Shown here one piece after another: positions 44,279 through 52,824 of a DNA stretch of 64,000 nucleotides. Within the stretch, counting starts at the first letter, position 1. Every line of letters begins with the position of its first letter. The notes below the pieces were generated by a model. That model searched no databases. It saw only the letters and a list, made by a program, of their open reading frames with translations, and was not told the DNA's origin. The position numbers were made by a program, and so were the translations under genes. This DNA comes from an uncultured Pelagibacteraceae bacterium (GTDB taxonomy: Bacteria > Pseudomonadota > Alphaproteobacteria > Pelagibacterales > Pelagibacteraceae): NCBI GenBank assembly GCA_902580275.1, contig CACHJZ010000001.1, forward strand, positions 62,001-126,000, read 5' to 3'.

Positions 44279-45679
44279 ATGACTGACGAACTAGGTGCAT
44301 TGACGACCATATTTACAGAGTTTTACTATTGGATAACAGTAGTGCTCATGTTTTTAATTCACGTGGGTTTCTGTATGTATGAAGTTGGAGCTTCCCGATA
44401 CAAACATCATCAACATACTTTAATGAAAAACACAATGCTGATACCTTTGGTAACAGTTACGTGGTTTTTATTTGGTTGGTGGATTTATTGGGCATTTCCA
44501 ACAGGACCAGGTCTTGCACCATCAATAATGAATGGAAGCGATGCTTTAATAACTGACGACTCTGCTTTTAGTGCTAAATTTTATGTCGCTACAAGTCAGC
44601 TAATGGCTGTAAACTTGGGTGATCATATTAGTGGAGTTTTCTGGGCAGCGTTTCTACTTTTCTCATGGACGGCCGCTTCAATTGTATCCGGTGCAGTTAT
44701 AGAAAGAATAACGACATTTGCTTTTGGAATACTTGCAATTGCAATTGGATCTGTTTTCTGGACAATAGATGCTGCATGGGGATGGCACTTTGACGGTTGG
44801 ATGCTTAAACTACTTGGATATCATGATGCATATGCATCTGGAGTAATTCACGCAATAGCTGGTGGATTTGCTTTGGGTATTTTAGTCGTTTTAGGTCCAA
44901 GAATAGGTAAATTTACATCAAGCGGAGAACCTAGAAATATAGGACCAAGAAATCCTTGGTTAGTAACAATCGGATTATTTTTAATTTATACCGGTTTCTG
45001 GGGTTTCTATGCTGCATGTAATATTCCTATTTTCAATTTAGGTCCAGAGTATGGAATGGAAGGTGTGACTTACTTTACCGCAACAAATATATATGTAACT
45101 CCTACTACACTAAGTGGTATTACTTTTAACTTTTTAATGTCGCTTTCTGGAGGGTTGCTAGCTGGATATGTAGTTTCTAGAGGAGATCCTTTCTGGACAT
45201 ATTCATCTGGTTTAGCTGGAGTTATCTGTGCATCTGCAGGTAATGATTTGTATCACCCAATTCAATCAATGATAATTGGTATGATCGGAGTTGTTATTGC
45301 ATACAGAATGCATTACTGGGTTGAACGTAAGTTCAAGATAGATGATGCAGTCGGTGCGGTCGCAGTTCATGGTTATGCTGGATTTGTAGGTTTAGTGATT
45401 TGTGGGTTTGTTTTAAATGGTTATCCATCATCAGGTTACAGTGTTGGAGCTATGTGGGACGGATCAACTTATGCATCAATAAATCCATTAGGTATGTTTA
45501 TCGGAGCAATAATAATGTTTTTTGTTTTGGGAATGATACCAGGATATATAATTGCTAAAGTTCTCAATGGAGTTGGAAGATTAAGAATTCCAAGAGAAGC
45601 GGAAATTGCTGGATTAGACTACGAAATAATGGAGGCTGCAAAAGACGATGAAAAATCGGTAGCCTCAGCAACTAGATGA
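44279..45679 (+). CDS. amt: Ammonium transporter (Amt/MEP family)
   Basis: A 466-aa protein with about eleven membrane helices. The twin pore histidines are in GVIHAIAGG and VAVHGYAG, with the conserved Asp eight residues before the first (DAYASGVIH). No signal peptide is obvious, and the C-terminal cytoplasmic tail (RIPREAEIAGLDYEIMEAAKDD) resembles PII-interacting tails. It follows the mgs genes and precedes gmaS, so methylammonium as well as ammonium is a sensible cargo. GGAGG lies 6 bp upstream. It is a divergent Amt, and I cannot tell ammonium from methylammonium selectivity. Confidence 0.92.
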   Translation: MTDELGALTTIFTEFYYWITVVLMFLIHVGFCMYEVGASRYKHHQHTLMKNTMLIPLVTVTWFLFGWWIYWAFPTGPGLAPSIMNGSDALITDDSAFSAKFYVATSQLMAVNLGDHISGVFWAAFLLFSWTAASIVSGAVIERITTFAFGILAIAIGSVFWTIDAAWGWHFDGWMLKLLGYHDAYASGVIHAIAGGFALGILVVLGPRIGKFTSSGEPRNIGPRNPWLVTIGLFLIYTGFWGFYAACNIPIFNLGPEYGMEGVTYFTATNIYVTPTTLSGITFNFLMSLSGGLLAGYVVSRGDPFWTYSSGLAGVICASAGNDLYHPIQSMIIGMIGVVIAYRMHYWVERKFKIDDAVGAVAVHGYAGFVGLVICGFVLNGYPSSGYSVGAMWDGSTYASINPLGMFIGAIIMFFVLGMIPGYIIAKVLNGVGRLRIPREAEIAGLDYEIMEAAKDDEKSVASATR

Positions 45680-45691
45680 GGAGGATAATAT

Positions 45692-45913
45692 ATGGCAACA
45701 GTAACAAACTGGATAGATCATTTAAGCGCCTCTGAAGTCCAAGGTGCAATTTATCCAGGTGTGGGGTCAGAAGGAATATTAGTAATTCTTGGTCTCATAA
45801 TTTGGATTGGATGGCATGTCATTACTGCCAAGCAAGAAAAAGAAGAACTTGAAAAACTTGCAAGGCAAAGACGTGGTCCAAATGATTGGAAAAGCAATAT
45901 TACCGACGGGTAA
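45692..45913 (+). CDS. Small single-pass membrane protein downstream of amt
   Basis: A 73-aa protein with an excellent GAGGAGG ribosome site that overlaps the amt stop region. Residues about 29-46 (ILVILGLIIWIGWHVI) form one transmembrane helix; the N-terminus is short and polar, and the C-terminus is a charged helix (KQEKEELEKLARQRRGPNDW). It is the last gene before a strong terminator, so it is co-transcribed with amt. I do not recognise a family. A small accessory or regulatory subunit of the transporter is the natural guess. Confidence 0.85.
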   Translation: MATVTNWIDHLSASEVQGAIYPGVGSEGILVILGLIIWIGWHVITAKQEKEELEKLARQRRGPNDWKSNITDG

Positions 45914-45922
45914 TTAAAAATT

Positions 45923-45956
45923 AAGGGCACACATCTATTGGTGTGTGCCCTTTTTT
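45923..45956 (+). terminator. Intrinsic terminator after the amt operon
   Basis: GGGCACACA (45925-45933) pairs perfectly with TGTGTGCCC (45942-45950), with an 8-nt loop, A-T extension at the base and a TTTTTT tract. It lies 11 bp after the 73-aa gene's stop. This is the clearest plus-strand terminator in the window and separates the amt unit from gmaS. Confidence 0.95.
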
Positions 45957-45962
45957 AAAATC

Positions 45963-46124
45963 ATGGACGAAAATAATAATCAAGAAAATTTAAATAAAAC
46001 TCCTAGTAAAATGTCTAGGCTTGCATGGCCTAAAGCTATATATGGTGTGGTTTTAGCAATAATAATTATTATTGTAATAAATTTCATTTATTACAAAGAT
46101 TTCTTTTTATCTCTATTTAAATAA
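45963..46124 (+). CDS. Tiny membrane protein, 53 aa, absent from the ORF track
   Basis: An open frame from ATG 45963 to TAA 46124 encodes an Asn/Glu-rich head of about 20 residues (MDENNNQENLNK) and a single strong hydrophobic helix near residues 25-43 (VVLAIIIIIVINFIYY). The hydrophilic-head/TM layout looks protein-like and it fills the gap before gmaS. However, it starts 7 bases after the terminator T-tract with no Shine-Dalgarno, and an internal Met at residue 17 is an alternative start. It would be expressed only by read-through or from a promoter in or near the terminator. Function is unknown. Confidence 0.5.
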   Translation: MDENNNQENLNKTPSKMSRLAWPKAIYGVVLAIIIIIVINFIYYKDFFLSLFK

Positions 46125-46143
46125 TATTGTGCTACAATAATTT

Positions 46144-47469
46144 ATGTCAAAAAACCTTTCTACAATAGCGAAGACAAAAAAAATAAAATATTTTTTAATA
46201 AGTTTTGTTGATCTTTTCGGAGTATTAAGATCAAAACTTGTACCTGCAAATGCAATTTCTGGAATGCAAAAAGATGGTGCGGGTTTTGCTGGTTTTGCAA
46301 CTTGGCTAGATATGACACCGGCAGACTCTGATATGTTTGCAATTCCTGATCCTGACAGTTTAATTCAACTTCCATGGAATAAAGAGGTTGGTTGGCTTGC
46401 ATCAGACTTATGGATGGATGGAAAACAAGTAGAGGCTTCACCAAGAGTAATGCTAAAAAAGCAAATAGGTATTTTATCTAGAGATAAATTAACTATGAAA
46501 TCTGGTGTAGAATGCGAATATTTTTTAGTTTCAGAAGATGGAGCATCAATCGCAGATCAAAGAGATGTGCAATCAAAACCTTGTTATGATCAATCCGCGT
46601 TGATGAGACGTTATGATTTGATAAAAGAAATTTGTGATTGTATGATTGAACTAGGTTGGGGTCCTTATCAAAATGATCATGAAGATGCCAATGGTCAGTT
46701 TGAAATGAATTGGGACTACTCTGATTGTCTTACAACAGCAGACAGGCATGTTTTTTTCAAATTTATGGTAAAAAGTTTATCTGAAAAGCATGGATTAAGA
46801 GCTACATTTATGCCCAAACCATTTGAAAATCTCACTGGTAATGGTTGTCATGCTCATATTTCTTTATGGAATGAAAAAAATAACAAGTTTTTAGAAAGTG
46901 GAGACAGGTACGGACTAAGCAAATTAGCTTACAATTTTTTAGGTGGTTTAATGAAAAACGCAGCATCACTATCTGCTTTTTTCAATCCAACCATTAATAG
47001 TTTTAGACGTATAAATGCACCTCCAACAAAATCTGGTGCTTCTTGGTCGCCATCAAGCATCTCTTACACAGGGAATAATAGAACTCATATGATTAGAATT
47101 CCAGATCCAGGTAGATTTGAACTTAGACTTATGGATGGATCCTCAAATCCATATCTTTTACAAGCGGGAATACTTGCTGCAGGTATACACGGAATGAATA
47201 TGAAACTCGACCCTGGTGAGCCATTGACATGTAATATGTACACTGATTATAAAAATTATCCAGATCTTGATAAACTACCAGATGATCTTGAAGAGGCTTT
47301 AGAAAAATTAGAGGAAAATAAAATTATTAAAGACGCTTTTGGTGAAACAGTTATAAATAGCTATATTAAACTAAAAAAAGAGGAAATAAGAAGTTTCTTC
47401 CAAAATGAAAATTTTGATAAAAAAGGCCCGATAACAGATTGGGAAAAATTAAATACTTTAGATTGTTAA
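46144..47469 (+). CDS. gmaS: Gamma-glutamylmethylamide synthetase
   Basis: A 441-aa glutamine synthetase-fold enzyme whose N-terminus (KIKYFLISFVDLFGVLRSKLVP), AGFAGFATWLDMTPADSD, PYQNDHEDANGQFEMNWDY and LTGNGCHAHISLW match the GmaS branch as I recall it. Length also fits GmaS (about 435-440 aa). It condenses glutamate and methylamine with ATP to gamma-glutamylmethylamide, the substrate of MgsABC. It begins 19 bp after the tiny membrane gene, beyond the amt terminator, and abuts the downstream lyase gene with no gap. Confidence 0.88.
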   Translation: MSKNLSTIAKTKKIKYFLISFVDLFGVLRSKLVPANAISGMQKDGAGFAGFATWLDMTPADSDMFAIPDPDSLIQLPWNKEVGWLASDLWMDGKQVEASPRVMLKKQIGILSRDKLTMKSGVECEYFLVSEDGASIADQRDVQSKPCYDQSALMRRYDLIKEICDCMIELGWGPYQNDHEDANGQFEMNWDYSDCLTTADRHVFFKFMVKSLSEKHGLRATFMPKPFENLTGNGCHAHISLWNEKNNKFLESGDRYGLSKLAYNFLGGLMKNAASLSAFFNPTINSFRRINAPPTKSGASWSPSSISYTGNNRTHMIRIPDPGRFELRLMDGSSNPYLLQAGILAAGIHGMNMKLDPGEPLTCNMYTDYKNYPDLDKLPDDLEEALEKLEENKIIKDAFGETVINSYIKLKKEEIRSFFQNENFDKKGPITDWEKLNTLDC

Positions 47470-48612
47470 ATGCAATCAGAAAACGTATTTAATAGCTGGT
47501 CACATAGTAAATTCATATCAAATCAAAAATATAATTTTAGTCGTGAAGAAATTTTAAAAGTTTTACCAAAAAGTTTTATTGATGATGCTTACACATCAAT
47601 ATCAAGTTGGGAGGGATATAAAACTACTCCACTTATTGATTTAAATAAATTGTCTAAAAATTATAATTTAAATAAAATTTTTTATAAAGATGAATCTAAA
47701 AGATTCAAATTAAAATCTTTCAAAGCTCTTGGGGGAGCATATGCTGTAGAAAAAATTTCTGCTGGAAATAAAGATATTATTGTTTCAACTGCAACAGCTG
47801 GTAATCATGGAAAATCAGTAGCTTGGGGAGCTCAAAGACTAGGATTGAAAAGTAAAATATTTATAAGTGAAAATGTAAGTGAAAGTAGAGCAAAAGATAT
47901 TGCAAGCTTTGGTGCTGAAATTATCAGAGTTAAAGGAAATTATGACGACTCTCTTAAAGCTTGCATAAAACAATCAACTGAAAATAATTGGGAAATTATT
48001 CAAGATGTTGCCTGGCAAGATTATGAGCTTGTTCCAAAATTAACAATGTCAGGATATTCAGTGATGATTAAAGAGATATCCGAACAAACTAACCATTATA
48101 TAACACATATTTTTTTACAAGCAGGTGTTGGAGGTATGGCTTCAGCAGTTATTGCTGGTGTTGCAAGATATTTTAAAAGAATACCAAGGATAATTATTAT
48201 CGAACCTGAAAGTGCAGATTGTGTACTTGCAAGCATTGACAATTCTAAGCTCACAAAAGTGGAAATAAAAAAAGAAAGTATAATGGGTGGTATGTCCTGC
48301 GGGGAGGTATCTTTGGTCCCATGGCAAATAATTAAAAATTCTGTAAATAATTGTCTCAGTTTGTCAGATGATAATATAGCAACAACAGTGGCAATGTTAG
48401 CAAAAGGTGAATTTAGTAATGATAAAATAATTGGTGGGGAATGTTCTGCACCAGGTATTATGAGTTTGATAATGAGCTGTAATAACAAAAAAATTAAGCA
48501 ATCGTTAGACTTAAATGAGAAATCAAATGTTCTTTTAATTGGTTGTGAGGGAGACACAGATACAACACTTTACAAACGAATGATTTCATTGGGCAACGAA
48601 ACACTTAAATAA
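47470..48612 (+). CDS. Diaminopropionate ammonia-lyase-like PLP enzyme
   Basis: A 380-aa fold-type II PLP enzyme. The PLP lysine is in RFKLKSFKALGGAYAV, the phosphate-binding segment is VSTATAGNHGKSVAWGA, and QAGVGGMASAV follows. These match diaminopropionate ammonia-lyase (YgeX-like) better than threonine dehydratase, for example WQDYELVPKLTMSGYSVM. The reaction gives pyruvate and two ammonia from 2,3-diaminopropionate. The start abuts the gmaS stop, so co-translation is likely. The link to methylamine metabolism is unclear; a methylated diamino acid, or simple ammonia salvage, are possibilities. Confidence 0.82.
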   Translation: MQSENVFNSWSHSKFISNQKYNFSREEILKVLPKSFIDDAYTSISSWEGYKTTPLIDLNKLSKNYNLNKIFYKDESKRFKLKSFKALGGAYAVEKISAGNKDIIVSTATAGNHGKSVAWGAQRLGLKSKIFISENVSESRAKDIASFGAEIIRVKGNYDDSLKACIKQSTENNWEIIQDVAWQDYELVPKLTMSGYSVMIKEISEQTNHYITHIFLQAGVGGMASAVIAGVARYFKRIPRIIIIEPESADCVLASIDNSKLTKVEIKKESIMGGMSCGEVSLVPWQIIKNSVNNCLSLSDDNIATTVAMLAKGEFSNDKIIGGECSAPGIMSLIMSCNNKKIKQSLDLNEKSNVLLIGCEGDTDTTLYKRMISLGNETLK

Positions 48613-48613
48613 A

Positions 48614-50035
48614 ATGAGTAAACACGCAGTATTTTGGATTAGAGACGATTTTAGAATAAAAAATAATCCAGCATTGTCATATGCAACAAATAATCATGAG
48701 TCTGTATCTGCAATCTATATATACAATAACTTAAAATTTGATCAAAAAAGAGAGGCACAAAAGTGGTGGATAAGCAAATCGCTTAAGGAATTTAGTAAAG
48801 ATTTACAAAAATTTAATATTAATCTAGAGATTTTTAATTCAGAGGAAATAAAATTTTTTTCTAAAATCAAAAAAGAAAAAGGATTAAGTGTTTACTGGAA
48901 TAAAATTTATGAACCAGATGAGCTAGATATAGACAAAAAATTAATTTCATATTTTGAAAAAGAAAAAATAAATTTTAAATTCTTTAAAGGAAATGTTCTT
49001 AACGAATTTAATAAAGTAAATAAAAGCGATGGGACACCTTTTAAAGTTTATAGTCCATTTTGGAGAAATGCTGAAAGAATTTACCTAGAAAAAGTTCCTG
49101 AAAAAAGTTCAAATGTAAAAAAAATAAAAAAAGCTAAAAATTTTTTTAATGGAGGTATTAATTCAGATAAAATACTTCCCAAAAAAAACTGGTACAAAAA
49201 GTTTGAAAATTACTGGACCACATCAGAAACCCAAGCTGAAAATATTTTGAACGAATTTATTAAAAAAGATATAGGTGATTATGGAATTGATAGAGATTTT
49301 CCGTCAAAAAAAGGTACTTCAAAGCTTTCACCATTTATACGTAATGGTCAAATTAGTGTACAAAATATTTTTGAAAAATGTTCAAAAATTAAACAAAAAA
49401 ATATTAGTATAAAAAAATATATAAACGAAATTGGATGGAGAGAGTTTTCTCATAGCCTAATTAATAATTTTCCACAAATGTTAAGTGGTAATCTTAGAAA
49501 AGAATTTGATCGATTTCCATGGGTTAAAAATAATAATTTTTTAAAAGCATGGAAAAGAGGGATGACTGGATACCCAATAGTTGATGCTGGAATGAGAGAA
49601 CTTTATGAAACCGGATGGATGCACAACAGAATTAGAATGGTTGTTGGATCCTTTTTAGTAAAACATTTGAGAATTAACTGGCAAGACGGAGAAAAACATT
49701 TTAGAAATTGTTTATTAGATTTTAATGCTGCAAACAATGTTGCACAATGGCAGTGGGTTGCTGGATGCGGAGCAGATGCAGCACCATATTTTAGAATTTT
49801 TAATCCCATTCTTCAGGGTGAAAAATTTGATAAAGACGGCGACTATGTTAAGAAGTGGGTACCTGAATTAACAAAAGTTCCAAAAAAATTTATTCATAAA
49901 CCATGGGAAATGGAAAAAAAATATCAAGAAGCAATTAAAACTATAATAGGTAAAGACTACCCTGCTCCCTTAGTAAAACATGAAGTTGCAAGACAGGAAG
50001 CTTTAAAGGCATTTCAAAGTCTTAAAAAAAATTAA
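48614..50035 (+). CDS. phrB: Deoxyribodipyrimidine photolyase (CPD photolyase)
   Basis: A 473-aa cryptochrome/photolyase protein. The N-terminal antenna domain starts AVFWIRDDFRIKNNPAL. The FAD domain has GWREFSHSLINNFP, YPIVDAGMRELYETGWMHNRIRMVVGSFLVKHL and the Trp/Asn-rich CLLDFNAANNVAQWQWVAGCGADAAPYFRIFNP. It repairs cyclobutane pyrimidine dimers using light, as expected in surface-ocean bacteria. It begins one base after the lyase gene. Its stop shares a palindromic TTAA with the opposing yjbQ stop. Confidence 0.95.
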   Translation: MSKHAVFWIRDDFRIKNNPALSYATNNHESVSAIYIYNNLKFDQKREAQKWWISKSLKEFSKDLQKFNINLEIFNSEEIKFFSKIKKEKGLSVYWNKIYEPDELDIDKKLISYFEKEKINFKFFKGNVLNEFNKVNKSDGTPFKVYSPFWRNAERIYLEKVPEKSSNVKKIKKAKNFFNGGINSDKILPKKNWYKKFENYWTTSETQAENILNEFIKKDIGDYGIDRDFPSKKGTSKLSPFIRNGQISVQNIFEKCSKIKQKNISIKKYINEIGWREFSHSLINNFPQMLSGNLRKEFDRFPWVKNNNFLKAWKRGMTGYPIVDAGMRELYETGWMHNRIRMVVGSFLVKHLRINWQDGEKHFRNCLLDFNAANNVAQWQWVAGCGADAAPYFRIFNPILQGEKFDKDGDYVKKWVPELTKVPKKFIHKPWEMEKKYQEAIKTIIGKDYPAPLVKHEVARQEALKAFQSLKKN

Positions 50036-50451
50036 TCTCCAATAAAATGATGTATAAGTTTTCTTTTATGTGGCTCTAATCTGTGTTCAAAAAGATATAT
50101 TCCTTGCCAAGTTCCTAATAATAAATTTCCACTTTTAACACTTAGAGATATTTGATTATTTGTTAAAGCTGATTTGATATGAGCTGGCATATCATCTTTT
50201 CCCTCAACGGTATGCACGTATAACTTATTATTCATTGGAACTAATTTATCAAAATAATTTATTAAATCAGTTTGCACATCTGGGTCTGCGTTTTCTTGAA
50301 CAATTAGAGATGCACTGGTATGTTGAATGCTTATATTTAAAATCCCATTTTTAAATCCATTAGCTTTGATCCAATCATTAGTTTTTTCTGTGAAATCGTA
50401 AAGTTTTTGTCCGTTCGTAGAAATTTCCAAATTGAAAAACTTTTGGATCAT
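50032..50451 (-). CDS. yjbQ: YjbQ/UPF0047 family protein (secondary thiamine-phosphate synthase type)
   Basis: A 139-aa protein with the family motifs IQHTSASLIVQENADPDV, HTVEGKDDMPAHIKSAL, and GTWQGIYLFEHR. The conserved His residues in the first two and last form the metal site. Members show weak thiamine-phosphate synthase activity in E. coli, and the physiological role is unresolved. It overlaps the upstream cupin gene by 4 bp. Shared TTAA stop with photolyase at the 3' end. Confidence 0.93.
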   Translation of the reverse strand: MIQKFFNLEISTNGQKLYDFTEKTNDWIKANGFKNGILNISIQHTSASLIVQENADPDVQTDLINYFDKLVPMNNKLYVHTVEGKDDMPAHIKSALTNNQISLSVKSGNLLLGTWQGIYLFEHRLEPHKRKLIHHFIGD

Positions 50452-50876
50452 TTGTTTTTTTTGAAATCAATCCCGTATTCTGATCGTGGACCCTTTCTTA
50501 ATCCAAATGGTCCGGAAATAAAAATTGTCATTGGTTTTGTGCCAGGTTTTAAATCTACTCTGTGATAGTTATTAGCAGATCGGAAACCAATGTAACCAGG
50601 TGGCCTCCAAAATTTTCCTGTTTTTAAAGTTTCATAATATCCATCTCTTAGAATGATAGTTATATATGGAAATAAGTGGTTATGAACTCCATCACCATGG
50701 TCATCGTCTAGCATTTCATGAATTAAAATGTTGAATGGAAACCATTTTGGTCGATTTCTAAAAAGTAAATAATATCTATTCATCCATGGTTTAGCTTCAT
50801 TATACTTTGGGTGAGATGGACCCCTATCTAAGACAACTTTTTTTCTACCCAATTTTTCAAGTAATTTTAAAAACAT
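50448..50876 (-). CDS. Cupin-like hypothetical protein
   Basis: A 142-aa protein with a beta-sandwich pattern. GVHNHLFPYITIILRDGYYE provides an HxH pair as in cupin motif 1, and NYHRVDLKPG with TIFISGPFG resembles motif 2. No named family is recognised. It abuts bamB at its 5' end and overlaps yjbQ by 4 bp, so it is part of a yfgM-bamB-cupin-yjbQ run. A metal-dependent dioxygenase or isomerase-type fold is possible, but no substrate is implied. Confidence 0.72.
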   Translation of the reverse strand: MFLKLLEKLGRKKVVLDRGPSHPKYNEAKPWMNRYYLLFRNRPKWFPFNILIHEMLDDDHGDGVHNHLFPYITIILRDGYYETLKTGKFWRPPGYIGFRSANNYHRVDLKPGTKPMTIFISGPFGLRKGPRSEYGIDFKKNK

Positions 50877-52181
50877 TTAATTTAATTTAATAATAGAATT
50901 ATTCTTTGCAACATATAAATTTTGTCCCTGTACGACTGGCGAAGAAATCTTTTCTTTGTCAATTTTTAATACTGTATTTACAGATCCAGTTTTTATATCC
51001 ACAACGAGAAGTTTTCCATTATTTAAAGTTAAGTAAATATTAATTTGTCCCACTATAAATCCAACAGGTTTGATTTTTTTTCTTTTTTTCTTTTTGAAAT
51101 TACCTAATAAATAATTACTTCTAATCAAATTTCCACTTTCACTATCTATTACTACTAAATAACTCTCATTGGTAACAGTGAAGATTAAATTGTTAAAAAA
51201 AACAGGTCTTACATTTGAATTAATTTTTTGTTTCCAATTTACAAGCCCACTATCAGCATCTAAGGAAAAAAAACCATTGTTGTTATTCGAAAATAATATT
51301 GAGTTTTTTGCAGATATTAAATCAGAATTTTTAAAAAACATTGATTCATCGTATATCTTTTTCGATTGCGTTGGAGCTTGCCAAACTAATTCACCAGTAT
51401 CTGAATTAACTGCCGTGATATCACCAACACTATTATTAAAAATTATATTGTTTTTTTTTATAATTAAAGAATTTTTCTTTTGAGATTTAATTAACGGTTT
51501 ATCAGTTTTGAAATTCCAAATTTCTTGTCCATTTTTTAAGGAATAACAGCGCAATACATTATTTGCATCAACAACAAAAAATTTATTTTTAAATATTTTA
51601 ATTTGAGAATTAAATGGCGAGTCATTGTATTTAGTCCATAATAAATCACCAGTTTTCATATCAATAGCAAAATATTTGGCAATTGTGTCTACTACAATAA
51701 GTGTATCTTGGTTTGCTGATAAAAATAAAATAGGTTTTAATTTTTTTTCAATTTTTGTGTAATAATTTTTTTTCCAAAGAAGTTTTGAACTTTCATCAAA
51801 TTTAAGAATGGTTCCTTTGTTATCAAAAAAGATAATATTATTTTGGTTAATTATTATTTCTGGCTCATACTCATCAAATTTTTCGATTTTTGAAAATTTA
51901 TATTTTGATATACTTTTCAAATTTCCATTATAATTTGTTCTCCCGTTATTATTATCAAAGTAACTTAGTGGGTAATTTTCTTTTTTTAAATTGGATAAAT
52001 TTATTTCTAAACTTTTATTAACTTCTTTAAGTAGTATTTCTTCTTTTTTTGTAATTTGCTTAATATTTACTATTTTTTGGCCTTCGCTAATATTTCTCTT
52101 AGTCCAAAATGAAGAGTCTGAATTAAGTGAGCATGAAACCAAAAATAAAGATAATAATATAATTTTAATTATTTTATTCAC
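50877..52181 (-). CDS. bamB: Outer membrane protein assembly lipoprotein BamB
   Basis: A 434-aa lipoprotein: the signal peptide ends in LFLVSC with the lipidated Cys at residue 17. The mature part is a PQQ-like beta-propeller with repeated blades such as GDLLWTKYND, GQEIWNFKT, GELVWQAPT and GLVNWKQKIN. BamB binds BamA and helps insert outer-membrane proteins. The gene overlaps the YfgM-like gene by 8 bp, the same order as yfgM-yfgL in E. coli, which supports the call. It is somewhat longer than E. coli BamB (392 aa) because of an N-terminal extension. Confidence 0.88.
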   Translation of the reverse strand: MNKIIKIILLSLFLVSCSLNSDSSFWTKRNISEGQKIVNIKQITKKEEILLKEVNKSLEINLSNLKKENYPLSYFDNNNGRTNYNGNLKSISKYKFSKIEKFDEYEPEIIINQNNIIFFDNKGTILKFDESSKLLWKKNYYTKIEKKLKPILFLSANQDTLIVVDTIAKYFAIDMKTGDLLWTKYNDSPFNSQIKIFKNKFFVVDANNVLRCYSLKNGQEIWNFKTDKPLIKSQKKNSLIIKKNNIIFNNSVGDITAVNSDTGELVWQAPTQSKKIYDESMFFKNSDLISAKNSILFSNNNNGFFSLDADSGLVNWKQKINSNVRPVFFNNLIFTVTNESYLVVIDSESGNLIRSNYLLGNFKKKKRKKIKPVGFIVGQINIYLTLNNGKLLVVDIKTGSVNTVLKIDKEKISSPVVQGQNLYVAKNNSIIKLN

Positions 52182-52821
52182 TAAAGTCTCTGGTTAGTTT
52201 TTTTTGTGCTTCTAATTTTATCTCTTGATTGCCATCTTCATCATTTATAATTTCATTTAATAATTTTTTTGATTCTGCTTTATTATTTTTGAAATAAAAA
52301 AACTCTGCAAGTAAAAATAATGAATGTGACTTCCAAATACTATCAGAGTTTGTTACTGGTCTCAAAATTTCCACTAGCTCTGTTTCGTCCACAAAATCAG
52401 AATTATAAATTGCTTTTTTGTAAATATTTAAGTTTTTAATTTCTTTTTCTAAAGAATTTATATTAATAATAATATCAAAGTACTTATTTATTTCATCATT
52501 TTCACTTACTAGATCATTATCTAAAATAAAATATAGAGATAAAGGTGAGTAAGTTAAGTTTTTTTTCTCAATAATTCTAATTAACTCTTTAGTTGATTGT
52601 TCTGTATTTTTTAAATTATTAAAATTATTTACGATATTATTATAATTTTCAGCAATTTTGTTATGGTTTCTTGATTTTATTTCCACATAAACTAAATAAG
52701 CTAGTATTAAAATTATTACAGCTGCTATCGAAAAAATTAAATATTTACTGTTTTTTGAAAAAAAATTTTTTAGTTTTTCTTTTCTTGTGTTTTCATTAAT
52801 AATTTGGATTTCTTCTTCCAT
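52174..52821 (-). CDS. YfgM-like TPR membrane protein
   Basis: A 215-aa protein. A cytoplasmic N-terminus of about 27 residues is followed by one transmembrane helix (YLIFSIAAVIILILAYLVYV) and a periplasmic helical domain with TPR-like character (SLFLLAEFFYFKNNKAESKKLL). YfgM proteins are ancillary subunits of the SecYEG translocon linking to periplasmic chaperones. Gene order with bamB is conserved in proteobacteria, which is much of the evidence because the sequence itself is low-complexity. It lies 3 bp downstream of acnA. Confidence 0.75.
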   Translation of the reverse strand: MEEEIQIINENTRKEKLKNFFSKNSKYLIFSIAAVIILILAYLVYVEIKSRNHNKIAENYNNIVNNFNNLKNTEQSTKELIRIIEKKNLTYSPLSLYFILDNDLVSENDEINKYFDIIININSLEKEIKNLNIYKKAIYNSDFVDETELVEILRPVTNSDSIWKSHSLFLLAEFFYFKNNKAESKKLLNEIINDEDGNQEIKLEAQKKLTRDFSE

Positions 52822-52824
52822 GGT

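Noticed and set aside
48096-48557. 153-aa ORF opposite the diaminopropionate ammonia-lyase-like gene
   Set aside because: It is antisense to a clear PLP enzyme and has no independent motif or ribosome site.
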